From NCBI GenBank assembly GCA_964650965.1, contig CAZYYO010000019.1:1-35564 (forward strand): DNA of 35,564 nucleotides. Reading direction: 5' to 3'. A program made the translations under genes and the position numbers. The stretch's first letter is position 1. Every line of letters starts with the position of its first letter. Source of the DNA: CAZYYO01 sp964650965. GTDB lineage: Bacteria; Bacillota; Clostridia; Lachnospirales; Lachnospiraceae. This document shows, piece by piece, positions 7,720 to 15,673 of this stretch. The notes under the pieces are model-generated. The model worked only from the letters and a program-made list of their open reading frames with translations, made no database searches and was not told the DNA's origin.

Positions 7720-9636
7720 CTAGATAAGTCCCTCTAGCTCTTCCATCCAAATATTTACACACGCATCACTTGGCATTCTTAAATCTCCTCTTGGTGACAA
7801 GGATACGGTACCAACCTTTGGTCCGTCCGGCAGGCAGGAACGCTTAAACTGCTGAGAGAAAAATCTACGATAAAATGCCTTTTCCCACTTTAAGATGGTT
7901 TCTCCATCATACATTCCCTGAAAAGCAATGCATGCTACTCGATATATTTTCTTGGGAGGATATCCAAAACGCATAAAGTAATATAAGAAGAAATCGTGCA
8001 GCTCATAAGGTCCTACCAGCTCTTCTGTCTTTTGGGATATCTTTCCATCCTTAGGAGGCAGCAGCTCTGGACTTACCGGCGTATCCAGCACATCCTGTAA
8101 TACAGGGGCCAGCTCCTCACTGGCACAATGCTTCCCATAATATGCTACCAGGTGACGCACCAGGGTCTTAGGCACGGAAACATTTACTCCATACATAGAC
8201 ATATGGTCTCCATTATAGGTAGCCCATCCTAATGCCAGTTCTGACATATCTCCAGTTCCAATCACCATTCCCCCTGATTTATTGGCAATATCCATAAGAA
8301 TCTGTGTCCGCTCTCTGGCCTGTCCATTTTCATAGGTTACGTCATGCACCTCTTGGTCTTGCCCAATATCTTGAAAATGAACAAGCACTGCCTTCTTAAT
8401 ATCCACCTCCTGAAAGGTTACGTTTAGATGGCGGATCATATTCACCGCATTCTCATAGGTACGGTCTGTCGTTCCAAAGCCTGGCATGGTTACTGCAATA
8501 ATACCCTTTCGGTCTAATCCCAGCATATCGAAGGCTCGTACTGTTACCAGAAGTGCCAGCGTAGAATCTAATCCTCCTGAAATTCCCAATACAGCACATT
8601 TGCAGCCGGTATGGCGTAATCGCTTCTTCAATCCCATGGACTGAATATTCAGGATTTCCTCGCATCTTTGTTCCAGGTTCTGCACATCTGATGGTACAAA
8701 GGGAGCTGAATCAAAGAATCTTGTAAGTGCGGTCTCTTCCTCTTGTAAGGCAAAGGGCGTCAGTCGATAATTAGAAGGTGTCTCCACCGCAAAGGTGGAC
8801 ATACTTCTTCGTTGTGCATTCAATCGCTGAATATCCAATTCAGAGGTGAGAATTCCCTGGGTAAAGCACTGGGACTCTGCCAATATATTTCCTGATTCTG
8901 CAATGATATTGTGTCCGGAATATACCACATCCTGGGTAGATTCTCCTTCTCCTGCACTGGCATAAATGTATCCGCAATACAATCTCGCAGAGGTTCCTGC
9001 CACCAAATCTCTTCGATAACGGTTCTTCCCTGTTACCTCATTACTGGCAGATAAATTCACAATCACATTGGCTCCTGCCATAGCATGACGGGTGCTGGGA
9101 GGTGCCGGAGTCCATAAATCTTCACACAGCTCAACTGCCACTACAAGCCCAGGAACACTACTACAGGTAAAGAGCTGGTTACTTCCCAGATAGGTGGCAC
9201 TTCCATCGGCTAATGTAATGCTTTGTGCCTGTTCCATGCCTGGGGTAAACTGTCTGGCCTCGTAGAATTCACTATAGTTTGGAAGAAAGATCTTAGGCAC
9301 CATTCCTAATACCTTCCCCCGATTAAGGACTGCAGCCACATTATATAATTTGCCAAAATGACAATAGGGCAATCCCACAAATACCAGTGCATCCAGCTGG
9401 GTGGTAGCTTCTGCAATACGAAGCAATTCCTGCTGTGCCTGCATCAGCAGTGTTTCTTGAAGGAACAAATCATTGCAGGTATATCCCGTAATGGCAAATT
9501 CCGGGAATACAATCAGCTTTGCTCCTAGCATTGCTGCTTCCTTCATTTTATCTCGAATTACTGCTCCGTTATATGTTACATCAGCCACCTTCACCTGGGG
9601 AGTCACTGCACATACCTTAATAAATCCGTCCTTCAT
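7720..9636 (-). CDS. nadE: Glutamine-hydrolysing NAD+ synthetase
   Basis: This 638-residue two-domain enzyme performs the last step of NAD synthesis, amidating nicotinate adenine dinucleotide with ammonia taken from glutamine. The N-terminal nitrilase-fold domain (about 1-290) holds the Glu in FPEFAITGYTC and the nucleophile Cys in VAVELCEDLW. The synthetase domain (about 320-638) has the ATP pyrophosphatase loop GISGGLDSTLAL and the later GTGDMSELALGW motif. Length is typical of the long NadE type. It follows hslO by 35 bases and the methyltransferase beyond, giving a three-gene operon. The start is supported by AAAGGA. Confidence 0.95.
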   Translation of the reverse strand: MKDGFIKVCAVTPQVKVADVTYNGAVIRDKMKEAAMLGAKLIVFPEFAITGYTCNDLFLQETLLMQAQQELLRIAEATTQLDALVFVGLPYCHFGKLYNVAAVLNRGKVLGMVPKIFLPNYSEFYEARQFTPGMEQAQSITLADGSATYLGSNQLFTCSSVPGLVVAVELCEDLWTPAPPSTRHAMAGANVIVNLSASNEVTGKNRYRRDLVAGTSARLYCGYIYASAGEGESTQDVVYSGHNIIAESGNILAESQCFTQGILTSELDIQRLNAQRRSMSTFAVETPSNYRLTPFALQEEETALTRFFDSAPFVPSDVQNLEQRCEEILNIQSMGLKKRLRHTGCKCAVLGISGGLDSTLALLVTVRAFDMLGLDRKGIIAVTMPGFGTTDRTYENAVNMIRHLNVTFQEVDIKKAVLVHFQDIGQDQEVHDVTYENGQARERTQILMDIANKSGGMVIGTGDMSELALGWATYNGDHMSMYGVNVSVPKTLVRHLVAYYGKHCASEELAPVLQDVLDTPVSPELLPPKDGKISQKTEELVGPYELHDFFLYYFMRFGYPPKKIYRVACIAFQGMYDGETILKWEKAFYRRFFSQQFKRSCLPDGPKVGTVSLSPRGDLRMPSDACVNIWMEELEGLI

Positions 9637-9671
9637 GTAACTTGTCCTTTCTGCTGGTTTGTGGAATTCTT

Positions 9672-10562
9672 CTACTTTTCTTCCTCATTGCCAAGATTCT
9701 TCAAATCCTCTGTTGTGAAATGATATGCCCGATTACAGAACTGACACTTCACCTCGATGGTTTCGCCTCCGGCAATGATTTCCTCTAAATCCTGTTTGTT
9801 CAAGGTTGCCAGGCTGCGTTCTACCCGTTCCTTGGAGCAGTCACAGTGAAATCTGGTATCACAGATTTCATTTACTGTGACATCTAACCCCTGCAGTACT
9901 GTCTCAAGCATCTGCTCTGGCGTATGTCCCTGAGACAGCATGGTGGTAACGGAAGGCAGGTTCTTAATATTGGCCTCTAGCTGGTCGATAATCTCATCCT
10001 GGGTATCTGGCATCAGCTGAATAATAAATCCGCCGGCCTGTGCTACCGTATTATTCTTATTCATCAGCACTCCCAATCCTACAGAAGAAGGAACCTGTTC
10101 ACTGGTGGCAAAATAATAGGTAAGGTCCTCTGCAATTTCTCCTGTCTGAAGAGCAACGGTACCAACGTAGGGCTCCTTTAAGCCCATATCCTTAATGACC
10201 GTCATAACACCTAAATCAATGGCTCCACCTACGTCTAGCTTGCCCTGGCTGTTAGGAGGAAGCATAACATCTGCTACCAAGGGAAAGCCCTTCACATCTC
10301 CTTTGGAATTGGCTGTTACGGTAATTCCCTTCATGGGGCCACTTCCTTGAATCTGCAGGGTAAGGAGATCCTTGTCCCCCTTCATCATCACTCCCATCAT
10401 AGCCGCTCCACTTAACATTCTGCCTAATGCGGCGGTAACCACCGGGCTGGAATTATGTGCCTGTCTTGCCTGCTCTACCATATTTCTTGAGGTAATGGCA
10501 AAGGCTCTGATTTGATCATTTCCTGCAGTTGCTCTTACAATATAATCCTTATATTCGCTCAT
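9672..10562 (-). CDS. hslO: Redox-regulated chaperone Hsp33
   Basis: This 296-residue cytosolic chaperone is activated by oxidative unfolding. It carries the zinc cysteines CDC at about residues 238-240 and CQFC at about 271-274, and the characteristic N-terminal fold with GRMLSGAAMMGVMMKGD and a GLGVLMN segment. Length is normal. It begins 25 bases after the methyltransferase stop with a strong AAGGAG five bases before ATG, and is followed by nadE, so it is the middle gene of an operon. All four zinc ligands are present, so it should be functional. Confidence 0.95.
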   Translation of the reverse strand: MSEYKDYIVRATAGNDQIRAFAITSRNMVEQARQAHNSSPVVTAALGRMLSGAAMMGVMMKGDKDLLTLQIQGSGPMKGITVTANSKGDVKGFPLVADVMLPPNSQGKLDVGGAIDLGVMTVIKDMGLKEPYVGTVALQTGEIAEDLTYYFATSEQVPSSVGLGVLMNKNNTVAQAGGFIIQLMPDTQDEIIDQLEANIKNLPSVTTMLSQGHTPEQMLETVLQGLDVTVNEICDTRFHCDCSKERVERSLATLNKQDLEEIIAGGETIEVKCQFCNRAYHFTTEDLKNLGNEEEK

Positions 10563-10587
10563 CTTATCTCCTTGTTAAATCTACATT

Positions 10588-11331
10588 TTATTTATCGTTT
10601 TTTGTTGCCATAAAATATACTCGTTCACAATCAGCCTTGGGAGGTAACAGCGTATCGGTATCTACAATCTTCCTGACGGTAAGACCACACGCCTCTAACA
10701 GTTCCTTCACTTCCTTTAGCTCATATCCCTTTTGATAATGAACCTCTTCCATTCGCTCATAGAGTTTTCCCTGGGAAATATATAAGGTAAGATCATATTC
10801 GTTGATTCTGGTTTCTTTATCATAATAGTTTTCCCAGATAAAGCTTCCAATATCCCGGTTTTCTGCAAAAGTATTCTCTCCTAGCAGCTGTTCATACTTA
10901 TATAACGTGTTCATATCAAAAAGGAAAACACCTCCCGGCTCTAGAAACTGATGGACTCTACAAAAGACATGACGCAGATCCTGGACACTGGTGATATAAT
11001 TCATAGAATCACAAACGGAGACGAAGGCTGCCGCTGTGTTCATCAACTCCAGTTCCCTCATATCCTGTCCCAGATAAAGAATCTTCCCATCGTAATTTTC
11101 ATCCATCGCCAGACTTAGCATATCGTAAGAATAATCCACGCCAATCATATCATAGCCCATGGCATCCAACCGCCTGGTCATCTTCCCTGTTCCACAACCT
11201 AAATCTACCACAAGTCCCTGGGTAATATGGGCCTCTTTTAGAAGTGTTTGCATGTTCTTTGCCCACTGGTCGTATGGAACATTATCCATAAACATATCAT
11301 ATACCTGGGCAAACCCACTGTATGCTTCCAT
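10588..11331 (-). CDS. Class I SAM-dependent methyltransferase
   Basis: The 247-residue protein shows the SAM-binding loop VVDLGCGTGKMTRRL at residues 41-55, the acidic residue ending beta 2 in MIGVDYSYDML, and FVSVCDSMNYI and GGVFLFDMNTLYKYE in later strands. It resembles stand-alone small-molecule methyltransferases that sit next to hslO in clostridial genomes; the substrate is unknown. It is the first gene of the methyltransferase-hslO-nadE operon. The start at MEAYSGFAQVYD follows GGAAGGAAAG. Two palindromes lie 45-76 bases upstream in the divergent spacer. Confidence 0.88.
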   Translation of the reverse strand: MEAYSGFAQVYDMFMDNVPYDQWAKNMQTLLKEAHITQGLVVDLGCGTGKMTRRLDAMGYDMIGVDYSYDMLSLAMDENYDGKILYLGQDMRELELMNTAAAFVSVCDSMNYITSVQDLRHVFCRVHQFLEPGGVFLFDMNTLYKYEQLLGENTFAENRDIGSFIWENYYDKETRINEYDLTLYISQGKLYERMEEVHYQKGYELKEVKELLEACGLTVRKIVDTDTLLPPKADCERVYFMATKNDK

Positions 11332-11375
11332 TTTCTTTCCTTCCTTGTATGCAGCAAAGTGCTTTGTTTTCCTCT

Positions 11376-11407
11376 ATGATACTATCATATTTCCCATAAA
11401 ATGGGAA
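11376..11407. promoter_or_regulatory. Two adjacent palindromes in a divergent promoter region
   Basis: ATGATA-C-TATCAT (11376-11388) and TTCCCAT-AAA-ATGGGAA (11391-11407) are both perfect inverted repeats. They lie between the methyltransferase gene and the plus-strand membrane protein gene, and the second ends one base before the plus-strand -35 box. They are candidate operators; no binding protein can be named. Confidence 0.45.
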
Positions 11408-11408
11408 C

Positions 11409-11437
11409 TTGATTATTTAATTTTAAACCCTTATACT
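11409..11437 (+). promoter_or_regulatory. Sigma-A promoter for the gene at 11481
   Basis: TTGATT, a 17-base spacer and TATACT end 43 bases before the start codon. A perfect palindrome (11391-11407) abuts the -35 box on its upstream side. Confidence 0.75.
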
Positions 11438-11480
11438 AAAGAAAAGACTACTTATCAAATCACCCTATCAAGGAGCCTAT

Positions 11481-12521
11481 ATGGATCAATTCAAGCACTA
11501 TATCACGCGAAATATTCAATCCTTTTATAAACGTAGAATCATTTCTCCCATGGTATATCTGGGTATTCTTGTGGTGCTTTTTGTGATTTATCCTGTATCC
11601 TCTTTGCTGCTTCCTCCTACCATGAAGGAATCAGATACCTTAGGAACATTATATGGGGAAAAGGATCGATATATCCGTGTCACCTTAGATGATTTATACT
11701 TCACCGGCTATACAAAGCAGTGGCTGGACCAAACGGTAGGATACTACTACTACACCATGCTAGGCGATGACTGTGTGATTGTTCTGCTGTCTCCTAAGGA
11801 TTGTGAGCAGGGAATATCCACCATTGACTCCATTGTAATTCGTGGTAAAATCCTGAAAAATTCTGTGGCAATGAATAAGCTTCTAGTAAACCTGTCTCAG
11901 GATTTATCCTGGACAGAAGCTGGCATCAGCAGCACCATATCCCCTTACATGATTAGTCAGCCAGATGCCAATAATATACCTACAACTCTTCTTATGATAA
12001 TCGTTGTATATACGGGATTTTACGCCATCTGCAGTATCCTTATTTATCTGTTGTACATTCTCTTTCCCGTACTATCACCGCCGGTACAACGGCTCCACGC
12101 TTATGGAAGACCTGCTGCTATATTAGCACAGGCTGAAACAGAGCTTGCTACACTGCCCCAGTTAGCTACCGAGGATATCTTTATTACAGAGCACTATTTT
12201 ATAGAAACCTCCAGCTTTGGCGTAGCCATTGTTCCTATTAGTGAAATCCGGTGGATTTATAAATATTCTTCCCTGCATAAATTCCTGTGGCATCATTTCA
12301 GTATCTCCTATACCTTGCACATTACTGCCGGCAGACGCCAGTATATCAAATGTCCCAAAAACATTAAGTCTGATATTGATGGTGTAATGGATTATTTGGC
12401 AGAAGCAAATCATGATATCCTAGTTGGATTTAGTGAAGAAAACCGTATTAAGGTAGAAGCTATGCAGGGGGATTTTGTTCCTCTTCAGAAATTCTGGGCT
12501 TTCCTTAGTAAACGAGTATAG
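11481..12521 (+). CDS. Two-helix membrane protein of unknown function
   Basis: The 346-residue protein has one membrane helix near residues 24-44, an extracytoplasmic domain of about 120 residues, a second helix near residues 171-195, and a cytoplasmic C-terminal domain of about 150 residues rich in beta-strand-like segments (around IRWIYKYSSLHKFLWHHF and YTLHITAGRRQYIKCP). It may belong to DUF6709, but I cannot confirm this from memory. The cytoplasmic part could be a PH-like domain; that is inference. AAGGAG precedes the start. It has its own promoter and ends at a bidirectional terminator. Confidence 0.8.
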   Translation: MDQFKHYITRNIQSFYKRRIISPMVYLGILVVLFVIYPVSSLLLPPTMKESDTLGTLYGEKDRYIRVTLDDLYFTGYTKQWLDQTVGYYYYTMLGDDCVIVLLSPKDCEQGISTIDSIVIRGKILKNSVAMNKLLVNLSQDLSWTEAGISSTISPYMISQPDANNIPTTLLMIIVVYTGFYAICSILIYLLYILFPVLSPPVQRLHAYGRPAAILAQAETELATLPQLATEDIFITEHYFIETSSFGVAIVPISEIRWIYKYSSLHKFLWHHFSISYTLHITAGRRQYIKCPKNIKSDIDGVMDYLAEANHDILVGFSEENRIKVEAMQGDFVPLQKFWAFLSKRV

Positions 12522-12523
12522 CA

Positions 12524-12589
12524 GATAAAAAAAACAGGTGATAAGCGTACAGACTTCTTCAAAAAGTTCTGTTTGCTTACCACCTGTTT
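12524..12589. terminator. Strong bidirectional terminator hairpin
   Basis: Two 22-base arms, 12532-12553 and 12568-12589, pair at 19 Watson-Crick positions plus one G-T. On the minus strand the stem is followed by eight T, ideal for ending the DUF1002 transcript. On the plus strand, TTTCTTTTC follows once the assembly gap is closed, ending the gene at 11481. The hairpin probably caused the gap. Confidence 0.85.
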
Positions 12590-12710
12590 NNNNNNNNNNN
12601 NNNNNNNNNNNNNNNNNNNNNNNNNNNNNNNNNNNNNNNNNNNNNNNNNNNNNNNNNNNNNNNNNNNNNNNNNNNNNNNNNNNNNNNNNCTGTTTGCTTA
12701 CCACCTGTTT
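12569..12710. other. Scaffold gap of 100 N flanked by an identical 21-mer
   Basis: Bases 12590-12689 are exactly 100 N. The 21 bases before the gap (12569-12589) and the 21 after it (12690-12710) are identical and form the right arm of the terminator hairpin. The simplest reading is two overlapping contigs left unmerged, so the true sequence is probably 121 bases shorter and contains nothing hidden. Confidence 0.85.
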
Positions 12711-12718
12711 CTTTTCAC

Positions 12719-13630
12719 CTACTGAAAGAAACCACGAATCCATTCTACAATACTGCTGAATACATCCTTGATTTTATCAATAACGCCTCCGCTTTCCAGC
12801 TTGTCATAAACAGATTTGGCCTGATTCATCAAGCTGTCCAGATTTAAGTCCAATCCGTTTATTTTCTGTAGAAAGCTGACTAGCTTATCAATATCCTCCT
12901 GGCTTAATGTGATTCCAAACTTATCACATGCATCTAATACCGCCTGACGAATACTGTCTTCATCATCCAAGCCCTGCTCTGTAATCACCTGCTTTAAATA
13001 TGCCATCAGCTGTTCCGCATCATCTGCACTAACTCCCTGAAGGTCCTCTAGTTCTCCGGTAACCACCAGTTCGTTTAATGCCGCATCTACATTTGCCTCA
13101 GGAATAGCATCCCCGGTCATTTCCTCGTAAGCCTTAAATACACCTACCAAAGCAGCTGTGCCTGAGATTGGCTTTGGACCTGCAACAATAATATTGGCAT
13201 CCTCCACACCTGCTGTTGCCAGCGCATTTTTGTACATTCCTACCGTGCAATATGAAATATTGTTAGTAGAAATACTAAGGCCTGCCCCTTTGTCTGCCTG
13301 GGTGATAACAACAGAGGATAAGGATTTGGTTCCGATTTTGCCAGCATCAATATACGCATCCAGATATTTGTGTTCCTCTGCATTGGTCACATACTTCACA
13401 TCATAATCATCCAGATTTGCTTCATCAATTCCCATAAGGGATAACACGGTGCTTTTCTGCTCTGCTGTAAGATCTGCTCCCAATGCCAGGTATGGCTTGT
13501 CTGTTTCATCAATTACCACATCATCTCCTGCCGTAGTGTTCTCCTGCTGTGCCATTGCCTGCATAGGCATACTAACCAGCATGAAAGCCACCAAACATAG
13601 GCTGATTACCTGTTTTACATACTTCTTCAT
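12719..13630 (-). CDS. Secreted DUF1002 protein
   Basis: The protein of 303 residues has a clear signal peptide (MKKYVKQVISLCLVAF then a cleavage region AMAQ) and the DUF1002 core: LGADLTAEQK, an ADKGAGLSIST strand, the TVGMYKNALATAG helix and AGPKPISGTAALVGVFKAYE. The family is secreted and of unknown function. A longer frame opens at 13669, but the ATG at 13630 follows AGGAG and overlaps the upstream hydrolase stop as ATGA, so it is translationally coupled. Its C-terminal 60 residues are an amphipathic helical tail ending in WIRGFFQ. Confidence 0.88.
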   Translation of the reverse strand: MKKYVKQVISLCLVAFMLVSMPMQAMAQQENTTAGDDVVIDETDKPYLALGADLTAEQKSTVLSLMGIDEANLDDYDVKYVTNAEEHKYLDAYIDAGKIGTKSLSSVVITQADKGAGLSISTNNISYCTVGMYKNALATAGVEDANIIVAGPKPISGTAALVGVFKAYEEMTGDAIPEANVDAALNELVVTGELEDLQGVSADDAEQLMAYLKQVITEQGLDDEDSIRQAVLDACDKFGITLSQEDIDKLVSFLQKINGLDLNLDSLMNQAKSVYDKLESGGVIDKIKDVFSSIVEWIRGFFQ

Positions 13631-14595
13631 TTTGTTACAACTCCTTTTGTCTGTTTCTTCTCCATCCACTGATAGAGATCCTGATAGACCGTCTCTCGAT
13701 CCAGCTCATTAAGAATTTCATGACGGTCTCCTGGATATAATTTCATGGACACATCTATCATACCTGCACTTTTAAATTTGTCAAATGCTTCCTGCACCCC
13801 TTTTCCCATATTTCCTACCGGATCATCTGCTCCAGAGGTAAATAGGATGGGCAGCTTCTTTGGAATTTCATTAATATGACTCTGGTCGTTATCATATGCT
13901 GTACTTTCTACCAGACCTTTAAATGCTCCCAAAGAGAATAAATAGGTGCATTTTGGGTCCTTATAATATTTGGTTACACTTTCCTCATTCTTAGACAGCC
14001 AGCTGTTCTTCACATCTGCACCGGTCACATCATACTGCTTATAGGGCTTGCCGTACATCATATTGGCTACCATAGGGCTACGATAATTCCATGATTTAAA
14101 TGCTGCCATGATACGCAGCACTGTAAGTCCTGCCTTAATAGTACCGTCGGCTTCTGTACCGGTACCCATAATAATCGCTCCACTTAAGCCATCTAAATCT
14201 TTACTATGTACACTGAGAAATTTCCGAAGCATATAAGAGCCCATACTGTGTCCCAGCATAAAATAAGGCACCTGTGGAAACATTTCCTTATGTAGCTGAT
14301 AATCCTGATACATATCCGCTACCATGGTGTCGCTGGGGTGTTCCCCCTTCATAATTCCCCATTCCTCCGGACCGCTGACGGATTCTCCATGGCCGATATG
14401 ATCATGTCCTACCACCGCATATCCCTTCTCACATAGAAATTCTGCAAATTCTGTGTAGCGTTCCACATACTCCACCATGCCATGGGTAATTTGAAGAACC
14501 GCATGAATCTCTCCATTTTCCGGTGTCCAGCGAACTCCATGGATCTTAGACGTTTTGTCTGCGGACAAAAACTGAAATACCTCTTTCTTAACCAT
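13627..14595 (-). CDS. Alpha/beta hydrolase, monoacylglycerol-lipase-like
   Basis: The 322-residue serine hydrolase has the oxyanion motif ITHGMVEYVERY, the VVGHDHIGHGES loop, the nucleophile elbow GHSMGS with Ser117, the acid in LFTSGADDPVG and the catalytic His in GDRHEILNE. This matches the Hydrolase_4 (monoglyceride lipase, lysophospholipase) group. It has no signal peptide and is probably cytosolic. The physiological ester is unknown. It overlaps the DUF1002 gene by four bases and lies 26 bases after the MCP-like gene. The start follows GGAGGGG. Confidence 0.9.
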   Translation of the reverse strand: MVKKEVFQFLSADKTSKIHGVRWTPENGEIHAVLQITHGMVEYVERYTEFAEFLCEKGYAVVGHDHIGHGESVSGPEEWGIMKGEHPSDTMVADMYQDYQLHKEMFPQVPYFMLGHSMGSYMLRKFLSVHSKDLDGLSGAIIMGTGTEADGTIKAGLTVLRIMAAFKSWNYRSPMVANMMYGKPYKQYDVTGADVKNSWLSKNEESVTKYYKDPKCTYLFSLGAFKGLVESTAYDNDQSHINEIPKKLPILFTSGADDPVGNMGKGVQEAFDKFKSAGMIDVSMKLYPGDRHEILNELDRETVYQDLYQWMEKKQTKGVVTK

Positions 14596-14621
14596 AATAA
14601 ACCCCTCCTGTTTATTTGCTT

Positions 14622-15575
14622 TTATAAGAAACCTGACAATATCCCTTTTATACTGTCAAATAGGTTCTCCATCTTCTTGGTGCTTTCCTGCTGCTGAATA
14701 TAGCAGGCTCCTACGTTTTCCATTTCGCCGATAATTCCTTCCCCGTCCTGGCTGGTCTTTTGGGTAGAAAGCTTTAACTGCTCCACCTTCTCCTGCATTT
14801 CCTTCAGCTGTTTGGCGGTATTTTCAACCTCATGGGATTTCTTCCATTTTTCTTCTTTATCATTCATGCTTACCAGCTTACCTAAGATAACATTGTTTTC
14901 TTTTAAAAGAAGGATGAGCTGATGAATTTCCTGGGAAGATTGTAAGGATTGTTCCATAAGCTGGGAAGCCGCCTTACTAAGAGCATCTGATCCCTGCTGA
15001 TATCCCATGGCATAGTCTCGAATTTCTTCTGCAGAACGAATATAATCGCTTCCGCCCTCACCAAGTCTTCCTGCCTCAATTGCCGAATGAAGAGCAAGGG
15101 CTGAAATATTATGTCCAACCTCCTTCATACGCTGGGTTTCTTCCTCGAAAACTTTGGCACTGTTCTGGTAGATGTGTACCGACTCTGAAAGCTTCTTGGA
15201 AATATTGGTGTAATGCTTACTCTGCTCAATCATCTGAAAAATTGCATCATTTTGCTCTTCATAGGATTGATCTAGATGCTGATACTGTTGAAACAGCTTC
15301 TGCTGGTCCCCTGCTGCTTTCTCCACAAGCTCTGCAAGTTCCTGCAATACCTGGCCATTCTCCTGCTGGGTGCAAAGCATCTCTTTGGAATGATCCACAA
15401 TTTTTGTGAGACTACTATCCATGCGAGTAGCACTCATACCAATTTGATCCAGCTCTACTACCGCATCCTGATTATGCTCCTGCAACTGCCTCATGCCACG
15501 GATATATTCTTTTATTTGTTCCTGACAAAGTGCAGCATTTTCCTGCTCTTGTCTGGATTCTTTCTTTCTAAACAT
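14622..15575 (-). CDS. Cytosolic methyl-accepting-chemotaxis-like coiled-coil protein with altered signalling tip
   Basis: The 317-residue protein is almost all coiled coil, with no membrane helix, HAMP or sensor domain. Around residues 160-200 it carries a recognisable but changed MCP tip: ISALALHSAIEAGRLGEGG in place of the usual NLLALNAAIEAARAGE, followed by a degenerate stretch where VVADEVRKLA is expected. Binding of CheA and CheW is therefore doubtful. No chemotaxis gene is in the window. It may be a structural or signalling coiled coil recruited from the MCP family. It starts behind GGAGG and lies between recJ and the hydrolase. Confidence 0.75.
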   Translation of the reverse strand: MFRKKESRQEQENAALCQEQIKEYIRGMRQLQEHNQDAVVELDQIGMSATRMDSSLTKIVDHSKEMLCTQQENGQVLQELAELVEKAAGDQQKLFQQYQHLDQSYEEQNDAIFQMIEQSKHYTNISKKLSESVHIYQNSAKVFEEETQRMKEVGHNISALALHSAIEAGRLGEGGSDYIRSAEEIRDYAMGYQQGSDALSKAASQLMEQSLQSSQEIHQLILLLKENNVILGKLVSMNDKEEKWKKSHEVENTAKQLKEMQEKVEQLKLSTQKTSQDGEGIIGEMENVGACYIQQQESTKKMENLFDSIKGILSGFL

Positions 15576-15594
15576 ACAGGCACTTCCTCCATCC

Positions 15595-15608
15595 TGATAG
15601 TACTATCA
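15595..15608. promoter_or_regulatory. Perfect 14-bp palindrome upstream of the MCP-like gene
   Basis: TGATAGTACTATCA is fully self-complementary and lies 20 bases before the start codon at 15575, in the spacer after recJ. It resembles the palindrome at 11376-11388 in the core GATA..TATC. It may be a regulator site, or only a -10-like sequence. Confidence 0.35.
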
Positions 15609-15673
15609 TGTAATGCCCTGACAAATCATAATTTACATTTTCTGACCTTAATATGCAACGACTCCATAAAAAT

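Noticed and set aside
12590..12689. Hidden gene or insertion element inside the N gap
   Set aside because: Identical 21-mers on both sides and exactly 100 N point to unmerged overlapping contigs, not missing sequence.
15595..15608. Shared regulator motif between 11376, 15595 and 23310 (GATA..TATC-like sequences)
   Set aside because: The third site is not a palindrome, and TATGATA or GATAGTAT strings are common near -10 boxes in this group, so a regulon cannot be claimed.
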